Assembly (NCBI GenBank): GCA_048498315.1
Contig: JBEHYF010000007.1
Location: forward strand, 12,221 to 76,220
From: Actinoallomurus sp048498315
GTDB taxonomy: Bacteria; Actinomycetota; Actinomycetes; Streptosporangiales; Streptosporangiaceae
Reading direction: 5' to 3'
DNA: 64,000 nucleotides
The number at the start of each line of letters is the position of its first letter. The first letter of the stretch is position 1. The translations under genes were made by a program, and so were the position numbers. This document shows positions 16,856 to 25,082 of this stretch, in pieces. The notes under the pieces are model-generated. The model was not told where the DNA came from and ran no database searches. It saw only the letters and a program-made list of their open reading frames with translations.

Positions 16856-17077
16856 GCGAGGAGCACCCGACCTGATACGGCTGGGTCTGACCTCTGCCGC
16901 TCGCTCGCGTGGCCGCGGCGTCACCGGCCGCCGATCGAGCCGCCGGGCGACCCGGCGGCCGGCCCGTGGAGGGCGGTGGAGGATGCCGCCGGTCCGTGTG
17001 ACAGCGTGGAGAGGCATCACGCGTAACACCGGCGTGGCCCGGTACCGCGGGCCGCGCACCGTACTTCGGAGGGAAAC

Positions 17078-17503
17078 ATGTCAAAGCCGCCGCTTCCGCA
17101 GGACGCGATCGCCATGCTGAAGAGGGCCAACCCGGCCGTCATCGCCACCCTGCGGCCCGACGGGCAGCCGGTGTCGACGGCCACCTGGTACCTCTGGGAG
17201 GACGACGGCCGGGTGCTGATCAACATGGACGAGGGCCGCAAGCGGCTCGGGCATCTACGGAACGACCCCCGGGTCACGCTGACCGTCCTGGACGGCGACG
17301 GCTGGTACAGCCACATCACGCTGATCGGGCGCGTCGCCGAGATACGCGACGACGAGGACCTGGACGGCATCGATCGGCTGGCCCGGCACTACACCGGCCA
17401 GGCGTACCCGCAGCGCGACCGCGGCCGGGTCAGCGCCTGGATCGAGGTCGACCGCTGGCACGGCTGGGGCACCTTCAAGGACAGCGATCAGGCCGGCGGC
17501 TAG
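17078..17503 (+). CDS. PPOX class F420-dependent oxidoreductase-like protein
   Basis: A 141-residue split-barrel flavin/F420-binding protein of the pyridoxamine 5'-phosphate oxidase-like superfamily. Family features are the first strand AVIATLRPDGQPVSTATWYLWEDD, the cofactor-contact region RVLINMDEGRKRLGHLRNDPRVTLTVLD, and a late IEVDRWHGWGTF. The TATWYLWED segment favours the F420-using subgroup. GGAGGG lies ten bases before the ATG. The substrate is unknown and the gene appears monocistronic. Confidence 0.88.
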   Translation: MSKPPLPQDAIAMLKRANPAVIATLRPDGQPVSTATWYLWEDDGRVLINMDEGRKRLGHLRNDPRVTLTVLDGDGWYSHITLIGRVAEIRDDEDLDGIDRLARHYTGQAYPQRDRGRVSAWIEVDRWHGWGTFKDSDQAGG

Positions 17504-17739
17504 GGCTGTGTCCATGACGTCGGCCGGGATCGGAGCGGTACGCCGCATGTGGTTCGCGGCCGCCGATCGCGGGGCCGTCGGGCCGGTCGGATGGCAGAAC
17601 CCGTCAGGCCGCACCGGTTGACCGATGACGATGGTCAGCGGCTCAGCGGATCCGGCGGCGAGGTACCGGATCGGAGCCGGACCATCCGGGGCGCCGGCCG
17701 CACGAGCCGCCTTGCCGGCGGGACGGCCTTGAAGGACGG

Positions 17740-18148
17740 GTGACCTGCCGCGCAGCGGCGGGCGAGCATGGCGTCCGTCCACGCGAAGCGGTCCTCCCAG
17801 GAGGCGGCCTCACTCAGGCGCTCGGCGATCAGGGCCGCCTCCCGGCCCCACAGGTCGTCCAGCGCGACCACGGCACCGTCGAGATCGGACGGTCGCACGC
17901 CCAGCACGGCGCCGGCGACCACCGGGGGGCAGGCGCACCTGCAGGCATGCGAAGTCTTCCGCTTGCCGTACCCGGACCGCGCCGAATCCGAGCCCAAGGG
18001 CGCCGACGAGGCTGCCGTGCCACACCCTTCCGGTGGCGTCGTCCACGGCGAGCGAGCCGGTGCCGAACGCCAGAGCCAGCGTCACCGCCGGGTGCGGGAT
18101 CAGCCGGAGGGGGAGCGGGGTCATGCCACGGTCGGTGAACCCGGCCAT
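17740..18148 (-). pseudogene. Broken AraC family regulator lacking its DNA-binding domain
   Basis: From ATG 18148 the frame reads MAGFTDRGMTP, IPHPAVTLALAFGTGSLAV and RVRQAEDFACLQVRL, typical of AraC regulators with an N-terminal PhPaVTL-type sensor domain. At the six-G run 17924-17929 the frame breaks. Removing one base restores VVAGAVLGVRPSDLDGAVVA and ALDDLWGREAALIAERLSEA in the next frame. Similarity ends near 17740 at LARRCAAGHPS, before the helix-turn-helix domain, which was found in no frame below. It is divergent from the hydrolase at 18314, a usual arrangement for this family. Confidence 0.75.
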
Positions 18149-18313
18149 CGTGACTCCGGGCACCCGGCTGGCCCGGGCCGGGCGGGACACGTGCCAAACC
18201 GCCGAATCGTCACGTTGGGGTGCGGTGCACTGCATTACCTCATGCTAGGCATAACCGGCCGGACGGAACATTTGTCCAATCCCCGGCGTGCACCGGTGGA
18301 CGACAGTGGACCC

Positions 18314-19168
18314 ATGACGATTTCCGACGGCCGGCCGCCCGTGCGAAGCGGCCCCGAGGCCACCGAGGACGTGGCCCTGTCGCTGGAAGGCGGCACCATC
18401 CACGTCGGCCAGGACGGCCCCCGCGACGCCCCCGCACTCCTGCTCATCCACGGGTCGGGCGCCTCGACCCGTTCGTGGGACCCGCTGGTCCCACTGCTGA
18501 CCGACTCCCACCGCGTCATCCGGATCGACCTGCTCGGGCACGGCCGGTCGGCCAAACCGGCCGACGGCGACTACGCGATCCCCGCGCAGGCCTGCCGGGC
18601 CGGCATGGCCCTGGACCGGCTCGGCGTCACGAACGCCATCGTGGTCGGCCACTCCTCCGGCGGCTTGACCGCCACCGCCTTGGCCGAGCGGCGCCCCGAT
18701 CTGGTGACCGCGCTCGCGCTCATCAACACCGGCCCCCGGATGGAGGCCTTCATCGCCCAGCGGTTCTCCTTCGATCCGGCGCAATGGCCCCAGTTGACCG
18801 ACGAGCAGATCCGACAGGCCATGAGCACGGGGTTCAGCCGCCCGGGTTACCGGCCCTCGCAGGAGCTCATCGACGACGTGCGGGTCATGACCTTCCACAC
18901 GTTCACCGCGACGATGCGTGCGTCCAGTGAGTACCTCGCCGAGCAACCGGTCCCGGACCGGCTGAAGGGCCTCGGCCGGCCGCTGCTGGTCATCTTCGGT
19001 GAGGACGACCGCAGATGGCGGTCCTCGTTCGCCGCCGACTACCGGGTCGTGCCGGGCGCGCAGGTCGAGATGCTGCCCGGTCTCGGCCACTCGCCGATAC
19101 TGGAGGACCCGCCGCGGGCGGCCGCGCCGCTGCTGGCCTTCGCCGCCCGCTACGCCGCGCGGCCCTGA
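18314..19168 (+). CDS. Alpha/beta hydrolase
   Basis: A 284-residue alpha/beta-hydrolase-fold protein. LLLIHGSGASTRSWDPL carries the oxyanion-hole HG. The nucleophile elbow is VVGHSSGGLTA (Ser in GHSSG). The catalytic acid is likely in VIFGEDDRRW and the His in LPGLGHSPILEDP. The cap-domain insertion is short. There is no signal peptide. The substrate is unknown. The ATG at 18314 is 166 bp from the divergent AraC remnant, its probable former regulator. The longer open frame upstream is a shadow of that remnant. Confidence 0.9.
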   Translation: MTISDGRPPVRSGPEATEDVALSLEGGTIHVGQDGPRDAPALLLIHGSGASTRSWDPLVPLLTDSHRVIRIDLLGHGRSAKPADGDYAIPAQACRAGMALDRLGVTNAIVVGHSSGGLTATALAERRPDLVTALALINTGPRMEAFIAQRFSFDPAQWPQLTDEQIRQAMSTGFSRPGYRPSQELIDDVRVMTFHTFTATMRASSEYLAEQPVPDRLKGLGRPLLVIFGEDDRRWRSSFAADYRVVPGAQVEMLPGLGHSPILEDPPRAAAPLLAFAARYAARP

Positions 19169-19198
19169 ACGGACCACCCGGGGAACGAGCGGCGGAGC

Positions 19199-19702
19199 AT
19201 GCCAGAGGCCCAGGTCGGGCCCTGCCTGCCGTCCGATCTGGGCCCGGCACAGCGGTGCGCAGTTCGCCGGATCCGAACCGGGTACGCCCCCGAGCGCGTG
19301 GCGGGGGCGGCGGTCGGCACCGGGACGGCGGAGGCACAGAAGGAGGCCCAGCGCACGCTCGCGCAGTACCAGGAGCGACTCGCCGAGGCACGCCACGAGG
19401 CGGCGCGGATACGGGAGGAGGCCAGGGAACAGGGCGCCCAGATCATCGCCGAGATGAGAGAGCAGGGCCGGGCGGAGATGCGCCGGCTCACCGAGGCCGC
19501 GCGGGCGCAGATCGTGGCCGAACGGGAGCGGGCGCGCACCGAGCTGCGGGCAGAGATGGGAACGCTCGCCGTGGAGCTGGCCGGCCGCATCCTCGGCGAG
19601 TCGCTCGCCGACGAGGCCCATCAGAACAGGGCCGTCGACCGCTTCCTCGACGAGCTCGAAGCCGGATCCGTCGGCGGAGGCGCACCGCCGCGCGTCACCT
19701 GA
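19199..19702 (+). pseudogene. Orphan 3' fragment of an ATP synthase subunit b (atpF-like) gene
   Basis: From about residue 44 this frame is a good match to the C-terminal two thirds of F-type ATP synthase subunit b: the coiled coil RTLAQYQERLAEARHEAARI, then EAREQGAQIIAEMREQ and LAVELAGRILGESLADEA with a final RFLDELEA. The membrane-anchoring N-terminus is absent. The first 43 residues are unrelated and Cys/Pro/Arg-rich. No other atp gene is nearby. This looks like a duplicated fragment that happens to stay open; a short soluble coiled-coil protein cannot be excluded. A hairpin follows. Confidence 0.72.
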
Positions 19703-19717
19703 TCCTGGACCGCGGCC

Positions 19718-19744
19718 GGCCCGCCGCCAACCCGGCGGCGGGCC
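19718..19744 (+). terminator. GC-rich hairpin downstream of the atpF-like fragment
   Basis: A perfect 11-bp stem, GGCCCGCCGCC / GGCGGCGGGCC, with a 5-base loop lies between the fragment and the aldo/keto reductase gene. There is no U-tract. It probably insulates the downstream gene. Confidence 0.45.
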
Positions 19745-19784
19745 CGGAACGGCGGGCCGGATCGCGGTTCCTAAGATCGAGACC

Positions 19785-20837
19785 ATGGAATATCGACAGC
19801 TGGGGAAGTCCGGGCTGAAGGTGTCGGCGCTGGCCATGGGAACGATGACCTTCGGCGGGCAGGGCGTGTTCGCGAACGTGGGCGACACCGGCGCCGACGA
19901 GGCGCGGCGGCAGGTCGACATGTGCCTTGAGGCGGGCGTCAACCTCATCGACACCGCCGACGTGTACTCGACCGGGCGCTCGGAGGAGATCGTCGGCGAG
20001 GTCGTCGCGGGCCGCCGCGACGACGTGCTGATCGCCACGAAGGTCCGGATGCCGATGGGGCACGGCCCCAACGACGCCGGGCTGTCGCGCCACCACATCA
20101 TCGCGGGCTGCGAGGCGAGCCTGCGCCGGCTCGGCACCGACCACATCGACCTGTACCAGGTGCACGAGTGGGACGGCGTCACGCCGCTGGAGGAGACCGT
20201 CGAGGCGCTGAGCTCGCTGGTCGACGCCGGGAAGGTCCGCTACGTCGGGGTGTCGAACTACGCCGGCTGGCAGCTCATGAAGGCGCTGGGCACGGCCGAC
20301 CGGCTCGGCGCGCCCCCGTTCGTCAGCCAGCAGATCTACTACTCGCTCCAGGCGCGGGAGGCCGAGTACGAGCTCATCCCGGCAGCGGTCGACCAGGGGC
20401 TCGGCACGCTCGTGTGGAGCCCGCTGGCCGGCGGGCTGCTGTCCGGCAAGTACCGTCGCGGACAGGACGCACCGGCGGGCTCGCGGCAGCTCACCGACTG
20501 GAACGAGCCGCCGGTGTACGACGAGGACAAACTGTACGACACGGTCGACGTACTGGTGGAGATCGCCGAGGCCCGCGGGGTGTCGGCGGCACGGGTCGCA
20601 CTCGCCTGGCTGCTCGGCCGGCCCGGCGTGACGTCCCTGGTGATCGGCGCCCGCACGAGCGAGCAGCTCGCGGACAACCTGGCCGCCGCCGAGTTGACCC
20701 TCGACGACGACGAACGCGCCCGGCTCGACAAGGTCAGCGCGCTGCCGCTGATCTACCCCTACTGGCACCAGGCCGCCACCGCGAGCGACCGGCTGTCCCC
20801 GGCCGACCTCACCCTCCTCGGCCCGCACCTGCGCTAG
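19785..20837 (+). CDS. Aldo/keto reductase
   Basis: A 350-residue NADPH-dependent (beta/alpha)8 barrel reductase. The catalytic tetrad is visible: Asp in NLIDTADVYSTGRSEEI, Tyr five residues later, Lys in VLIATKVRMPM, His in YQVHEWDG. The C-terminal cofactor region includes PGVTSLVIGARTSEQLADNL. It is closest in style to the YajO/Tas-like group acting on aldehydes, but the substrate is unknown. It ends 67 bp before crtI on the same strand, so it could be co-transcribed; a role in carotenoid synthesis is not implied. Confidence 0.92.
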   Translation: MEYRQLGKSGLKVSALAMGTMTFGGQGVFANVGDTGADEARRQVDMCLEAGVNLIDTADVYSTGRSEEIVGEVVAGRRDDVLIATKVRMPMGHGPNDAGLSRHHIIAGCEASLRRLGTDHIDLYQVHEWDGVTPLEETVEALSSLVDAGKVRYVGVSNYAGWQLMKALGTADRLGAPPFVSQQIYYSLQAREAEYELIPAAVDQGLGTLVWSPLAGGLLSGKYRRGQDAPAGSRQLTDWNEPPVYDEDKLYDTVDVLVEIAEARGVSAARVALAWLLGRPGVTSLVIGARTSEQLADNLAAAELTLDDDERARLDKVSALPLIYPYWHQAATASDRLSPADLTLLGPHLR

Positions 20838-20904
20838 CCCGTCCCCCGGCCCGCGGCTGCCGGCGCTGCGCTTCACCGGCGATGATCCTGGGTACCCGTC
20901 CGGC

Positions 20905-22521
20905 ATGCGGACCGTGGCAGGCGCCCCCGAGCATGTCGTTGTGGTCGGTGCGGGTTTGTCCGGGCTGGCGGCCGCGCTGCACCTGGCCGGGCGGGGCCGC
21001 GAGGTCACCGTCCTGGAGCGGCACGCCGTGCCGGGCGGCCGGGCGGGCCGGCTCGACGTCGGCGGTCACCGGCTCGACACCGGGCCCACCGTGCTCACCA
21101 TGCCGGACATCGTCGGCGACACGCTCGCCGCGGTCGGCGCGTCGCTGCCCGAACGGCTGCCGCTCGTGCGCCTCGACCCGGTGTACCGCGCCCGGTTCGC
21201 CGACGGCGCCACGCTGGACGTGCGCACCGAGCCGGACGCGATGGCCGAGGAGGTGCGCGCGTTCGCCGGCCCGCGCGAGGCCGCCGGCTACCTGCGGTTG
21301 CGCCGCTGGCTCACCCGGCTGTACGAGGCCGAGTATGAGGACTTCATCGCCGCGAACGCCGACTCGCCGCTCGGCCTGCTCACCCCGCGGCTGGCCCGCC
21401 TCGCCGCGCTCGGCGGGTTCGGCCGCTGGGACCGCGCCGTCGGCCGGTACGTCCGGGACGAGCGGCTGCGGCGCGTCTTCACGTTCCAGGCACTGTACGC
21501 GGGCCTGCCGCCGCGCCGCGCGCTCGCCCTGTACGCCGTCATCGCCTACATGGACACGGTCGGCGGCGCGTACTTCCCGCGCGGCGGGATGCGGGCGCTG
21601 CCGGACGCCCTGGCGGACGCCGCCGCCCGCGCCGGCGTCGCGTTCCGGTACGGGACGTCCGCCGTGTCGCTGGAGCGGCGCGGTCGGCGCGTCACCGCCG
21701 TGCGCACCGCCGACGGGGACAGGGTCGCCTGCGACGCGGTCGTGCTGAGCTGCGAGCTCGGCACCTCCTACCGGCTGCTCGGCCGGGCGCCCCGGCGGCC
21801 CTGGCCGCTGCGGCCCGCCCCGTCGGCGGTCGTGGTCCATTTCGGCGCCGGCGGCGACTGGTCGCGGACCGCTCACCATACCCTGCTGTTCGGCGGCGCG
21901 TGGGACGGCGTGTTCGCCGACCTGGTCCGCGACGGCCGCCTCATGCGCGACCCGTCCCTGCTGCTCACCCGGCCCACCGCGACCGACCCGGGCCTCGCGC
22001 CGCCCGGACGCCAGCTCCTGTCGCTGCTCGCGCCCGTCCCGAACCTCGCCAAGGCCCCCATCGACTGGGACCGCACGGGCGCAGCGTACGCGCGGGAGCT
22101 GGCCGGCGTGCTCGCCGACCGGCTCGGCGGCCTGCCCGGCGACGTGGAGACGTTGCACCTGCTCACCCCGGCGGACTGGTGGCGCGAGGGCCTCATCGCC
22201 GGCACGCCGTTCAGCCTCGCGCACACCATGGCGCAGACCGGGCCGTTCCGCCCGGCCAACCTGCCGCGCAGCGCCGACAACGTCGTGCTCGCCGGGTGCG
22301 GCACGGTGCCCGGCGTCGGCATCCCCACCGCGCTGCTGTCCGGACGGCTCGCCGCCGACCGTGTCACCGGTGTCCCCGCCCGTCCCCCCGCCCGGGTCCT
22401 GGACCTCGCGCCGGTGCGGAGCGGATCGGCCGCGGCGGTCGGCGGCGGCGCGCCGTCCCGCGCCGCACGGGGAAGCCGGACCCGGCCCGCCGCGACCGGA
22501 TCGACGGGTGAGGGAACGTGA
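20905..22521 (+). CDS. crtI: Phytoene desaturase (CrtI)
   Basis: A 538-residue FAD enzyme that desaturates phytoene to lycopene. The N-terminal dinucleotide fold is VVVVGAGLSGLAAALHLAGR. The substrate-side signature is HRLDTGPTVLTMPDI. The C-terminal bacterial-type desaturase motif is visible in VVLAGCGTVPGVGIPTALLS. The last ~45 residues are a low-complexity Ala/Arg/Pro tail. It overlaps crtB by four bases (GTGA). No crtE (GGPP synthase) precedes it, so the precursor must come from elsewhere in the genome. Confidence 0.92.
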   Translation: MRTVAGAPEHVVVVGAGLSGLAAALHLAGRGREVTVLERHAVPGGRAGRLDVGGHRLDTGPTVLTMPDIVGDTLAAVGASLPERLPLVRLDPVYRARFADGATLDVRTEPDAMAEEVRAFAGPREAAGYLRLRRWLTRLYEAEYEDFIAANADSPLGLLTPRLARLAALGGFGRWDRAVGRYVRDERLRRVFTFQALYAGLPPRRALALYAVIAYMDTVGGAYFPRGGMRALPDALADAAARAGVAFRYGTSAVSLERRGRRVTAVRTADGDRVACDAVVLSCELGTSYRLLGRAPRRPWPLRPAPSAVVVHFGAGGDWSRTAHHTLLFGGAWDGVFADLVRDGRLMRDPSLLLTRPTATDPGLAPPGRQLLSLLAPVPNLAKAPIDWDRTGAAYARELAGVLADRLGGLPGDVETLHLLTPADWWREGLIAGTPFSLAHTMAQTGPFRPANLPRSADNVVLAGCGTVPGVGIPTALLSGRLAADRVTGVPARPPARVLDLAPVRSGSAAAVGGGAPSRAARGSRTRPAATGSTGEGT

Positions 22522-23519
22522 CGCGCCGGGAGCTGGACGCGGCCGGGATCACCGATCCCGCGCTGCGCGCCGCCTACACCCGCTGCCGTCTGCTCAACGC
22601 CCGGCACGGCCGCACATACTTCCTCGCCACGCGGCTGCTGCAGCCCGCCGTCCGGCCGGCCGTGCACGCCCTGTACGGGTTCGCCCGGTACGTGGACGAC
22701 ATCGTCGACGAGCCGGGCCGGGGCGGTGACCCGGTGCGGATCGCGGCCCGGCTCGACCGCGTGGCGGAGGCGCTCGACGACGGGCTGTCGGCCGGGCGCA
22801 GCGACCACCCGGTGCTGGCCGCCGTCGTGCACACCGCCGGCCGGTTCGGCATCGGCCGTTCCCTGTTCGCGGCGTTCCTGCGGTCGATGCGGATGGACCT
22901 GACCGTCACCGGCTACCCGACCCGCGCCGAGCTCGACGCGTACATGTACGGCTCGGCCGAGGTCATCGGGTTGCAGATGCTGCCGGTGCTCGGCACCGTG
23001 GGCGACCCGGCCGAGGCCGCGCCGTACGCCGCCGCGCTCGGCCGGGCGTTCCAGCTCACCAACTTCCTGCGGGACGTGGCCGAGGACCTCGATCGCGGCC
23101 GGGTGTACCTTCCCGCCGACGAGCTCGCCGCGTACGGCGTCGACCGCGACGTGCTCGCCTGGTGCCGCCGCAACGGGCGCGCCGACGAGCGGACGCGCCG
23201 GGCCCTGGCCGACCAGGTCGCCCGCACCCGGGAGGAGTACCGCGCGGCGCACCCGGGGATCGCGCTGCTGCAGCCGGTGTCCCGGCCGTGCGTGGCCACC
23301 GCCTACACCCTGTACGCCCGCATCCTCGACGCGATCGAGGCGCGCGGCCACAACGTGTTCGCCGGACGGGTCACCGTCGGCGGCGGCCGGCGGTTCGCGC
23401 TGGCCGGCGCGGCGCTCTCCCAGGCGCTGTGGGCCCGTGCCCGGCATTCGGCGAACGGGCGCGCCGCGGACCGGCACGATCCCCTCGCCGCGTACGGCGC
23501 CCCGAAAGGGAAGGAGTGA
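22518..23519 (+). CDS. crtB: Phytoene synthase (CrtB)
   Basis: A 333-residue head-to-head prenyl synthase that condenses two geranylgeranyl diphosphates to phytoene. The first Asp-rich motif is YVDDIVDE (D60-E65). The second is FLRDVAEDLDRGRVYLP near residue 190. GSAEVIGLQMLPVLG is the usual mid-protein segment. The GTG start overlaps the crtI stop, showing translational coupling. Length is in the normal range of 300-340. Confidence 0.94.
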   Translation: MTRRELDAAGITDPALRAAYTRCRLLNARHGRTYFLATRLLQPAVRPAVHALYGFARYVDDIVDEPGRGGDPVRIAARLDRVAEALDDGLSAGRSDHPVLAAVVHTAGRFGIGRSLFAAFLRSMRMDLTVTGYPTRAELDAYMYGSAEVIGLQMLPVLGTVGDPAEAAPYAAALGRAFQLTNFLRDVAEDLDRGRVYLPADELAAYGVDRDVLAWCRRNGRADERTRRALADQVARTREEYRAAHPGIALLQPVSRPCVATAYTLYARILDAIEARGHNVFAGRVTVGGGRRFALAGAALSQALWARARHSANGRAADRHDPLAAYGAPKGKE

Positions 23520-23520
23520 G

Positions 23521-23877
23521 ATGGACCATCTGCGGTACCTGCTGCTGCTCGCCGGGTGCCTGGCGGTCACGCTGCCGCTGGAATTGTCCGGAACGCGGGT
23601 GTACCGGCGGCCCGGCCGGCTGGCCCGCGCGGTGCTCCCGGCGGCCGCCGCCTTCCTCGCCTGGGACGTCGCGGCGATCGCCGGCGGCGTCTGGCGGTAC
23701 GACCCGCGCCACCTCGTCGGGATCACCCTTCCGCTGTCGGTGCCGCTGGAGGAGGCGCTGTTCTTCCTCGTCGTGCCGGTGTGCGCGGTGCTGACCTTCG
23801 AGGCCGTACGCCGCCTGCTGCCGGTCGTGCGGCCCGGCGACCGGCCGGACGCACGGGTACGGCGGGCCGCCCGGTGA
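23521..23877 (+). CDS. crtYc: Lycopene cyclase domain protein, CrtYc type
   Basis: A 118-residue membrane protein with three hydrophobic helices (YLLLLAGCLAVTLPLEL; VLPAAAAFLAWDVAAIAGG; EEALFFLVVPVCAVLTF). The conserved acidic motif PLSVPLEEALFFL is typical of heterodimeric actinobacterial lycopene cyclases. It starts one base after the crtB stop with GGAGTGAG upstream. It pairs with CrtYd to form beta-ionone rings on lycopene. Confidence 0.9.
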   Translation: MDHLRYLLLLAGCLAVTLPLELSGTRVYRRPGRLARAVLPAAAAFLAWDVAAIAGGVWRYDPRHLVGITLPLSVPLEEALFFLVVPVCAVLTFEAVRRLLPVVRPGDRPDARVRRAAR

Positions 23878-24191
23878 CCGGCCTGGGCTACACGGTCCCG
23901 GCCGCGGCATCCGTGCCCGCGGTGGTCGCGCTGGAGCTGTGCCGGCTGCGCACCGGGCTGTTCCGGCAGGCCGCGTACTGGATCACGATGGCGATCGTGT
24001 TCGCGTTCCAGGTCGCGGTCGACGGCGCGCTGACGTGGCTGCCGGACCCGGTCGTGGTCTACGACCCGCGGCAGATCAGCGGCCTGCGGTTCCCGCTCGA
24101 TATCCCCGTGGAGGACTACCTGTTCGGCTTCGCGCTGGTCACCGTGACGCTGCTGCTGTGGCTGCGCGCGGCGCCGGAGGAGGCGGCGTGA
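23874..24191 (+). CDS. crtYd: Lycopene cyclase domain protein, CrtYd type
   Basis: A 105-residue membrane protein, the second half of the heterodimeric lycopene cyclase. It has hydrophobic helices (AASVPAVVALELCRL; YWITMAIVFAFQVAVDG; YLFGFALVTVTLLLWL). The family motif is LRFPLDIPVEDYLFGFAL. Its GTG start overlaps the crtYc stop by four bases, so the two subunits are made in step. Together with crtYc and crtU it indicates beta-carotene-derived aromatic carotenoids. Confidence 0.9.
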   Translation: MTGLGYTVPAAASVPAVVALELCRLRTGLFRQAAYWITMAIVFAFQVAVDGALTWLPDPVVVYDPRQISGLRFPLDIPVEDYLFGFALVTVTLLLWLRAAPEEAA

Positions 24192-24982
24192 CCGGCGCGG
24201 CGCGGCTGCACCGCCGGCAGGTGCCCGCCGCGTTCGACCGGGGCGCCGTCGCCTACGACCGGCTCGTCGGCGCCAACCCCGGCTACCACGCCGGCCTGCG
24301 GCGGGCCGCCCGCGCGCTGGCCGCGCCCGGCGGCGGCGCGGGCGCGCGCCTGCTGGACGCCGGTTGCGGCACGGGTGCCTCGACGGCGGCGCTGCTCGCC
24401 GCCGCGCCGCGGGCGGAAATCGTCGGCGTGGACGCCTCGGCCGGCATGCTCGCCCGTGCCCGCGCCAAGCGGTGGCCGCCCGGCGTGAGGTTCGCCGAGA
24501 GCCGAATCGAGGACCTGGCCGCCGCCGGCGTCGAGGGCCCGTTCGACGGCGTCTTCGCCGCGTACCTGCTCCGGAACCTGCCCGACCCGGACGCGGCGCT
24601 GCGCGCGCTGCGCGGCCTGCTGCGGCCCGGCGGCATGCTCGTCGTGCACGACTACACGCTGCGGGACGCGCCGCTGCCGCGTCTGGTGTGGCACGCGGTC
24701 TGCTGGGGCGTCATCATCCCGGCCGGGCGGCTGGCCACCGGCGACGCCGGCCTGTATCGCTACCTGTGGCGCAGCGCGCTGGAGTTCGACACGCCGGAGG
24801 AGTTCGCCGGGCGGCTGCGCCGCGCCGGGTACGCGGACGTCGCGATCGCCCGCATGCCGGGCTGGCAGCGCGGCATCGTCCACGCTTTCCGCGCCCGCCG
24901 CCCGCCTGAAGCGCATCGCGGCCGGCGGCGCACCCGTGCAGGGGCCGGAACGACACCGCGGCCGGCGGGGGCGGATCCGTGA
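24188..24982 (+). CDS. Class I SAM-dependent methyltransferase in the crt operon (CrtT-like position)
   Basis: A 264-residue methyltransferase of the UbiE/MenG-like type. Motif I is LLDAGCGTGASTAALLAA, then the acidic residue in EIVGVDASAGMLARARAK. VFAAYLLRNLPDPDAALRAL and LLRPGGMLVVHDYTL are motifs of the UbiE group. A GTG start overlaps the crtYd stop (GTGA). It occupies the place of crtT in the Streptomyces crtYTU operon, a gene whose exact role is unsettled. The last ~35 residues are Arg/Pro-rich and probably disordered. Confidence 0.85.
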   Translation: MTGAARLHRRQVPAAFDRGAVAYDRLVGANPGYHAGLRRAARALAAPGGGAGARLLDAGCGTGASTAALLAAAPRAEIVGVDASAGMLARARAKRWPPGVRFAESRIEDLAAAGVEGPFDGVFAAYLLRNLPDPDAALRALRGLLRPGGMLVVHDYTLRDAPLPRLVWHAVCWGVIIPAGRLATGDAGLYRYLWRSALEFDTPEEFAGRLRRAGYADVAIARMPGWQRGIVHAFRARRPPEAHRGRRRTRAGAGTTPRPAGADP

Positions 24983-25082
24983 GCCGGTGGTCCCCGGCGG
25001 TGGGTGCCGTGGATCGTGCGGCGCGCGCCGCGGGTGCGGCCGGAGCCGAGACGAGCCGCGAACCCCTGATCGGGGAGAGACC

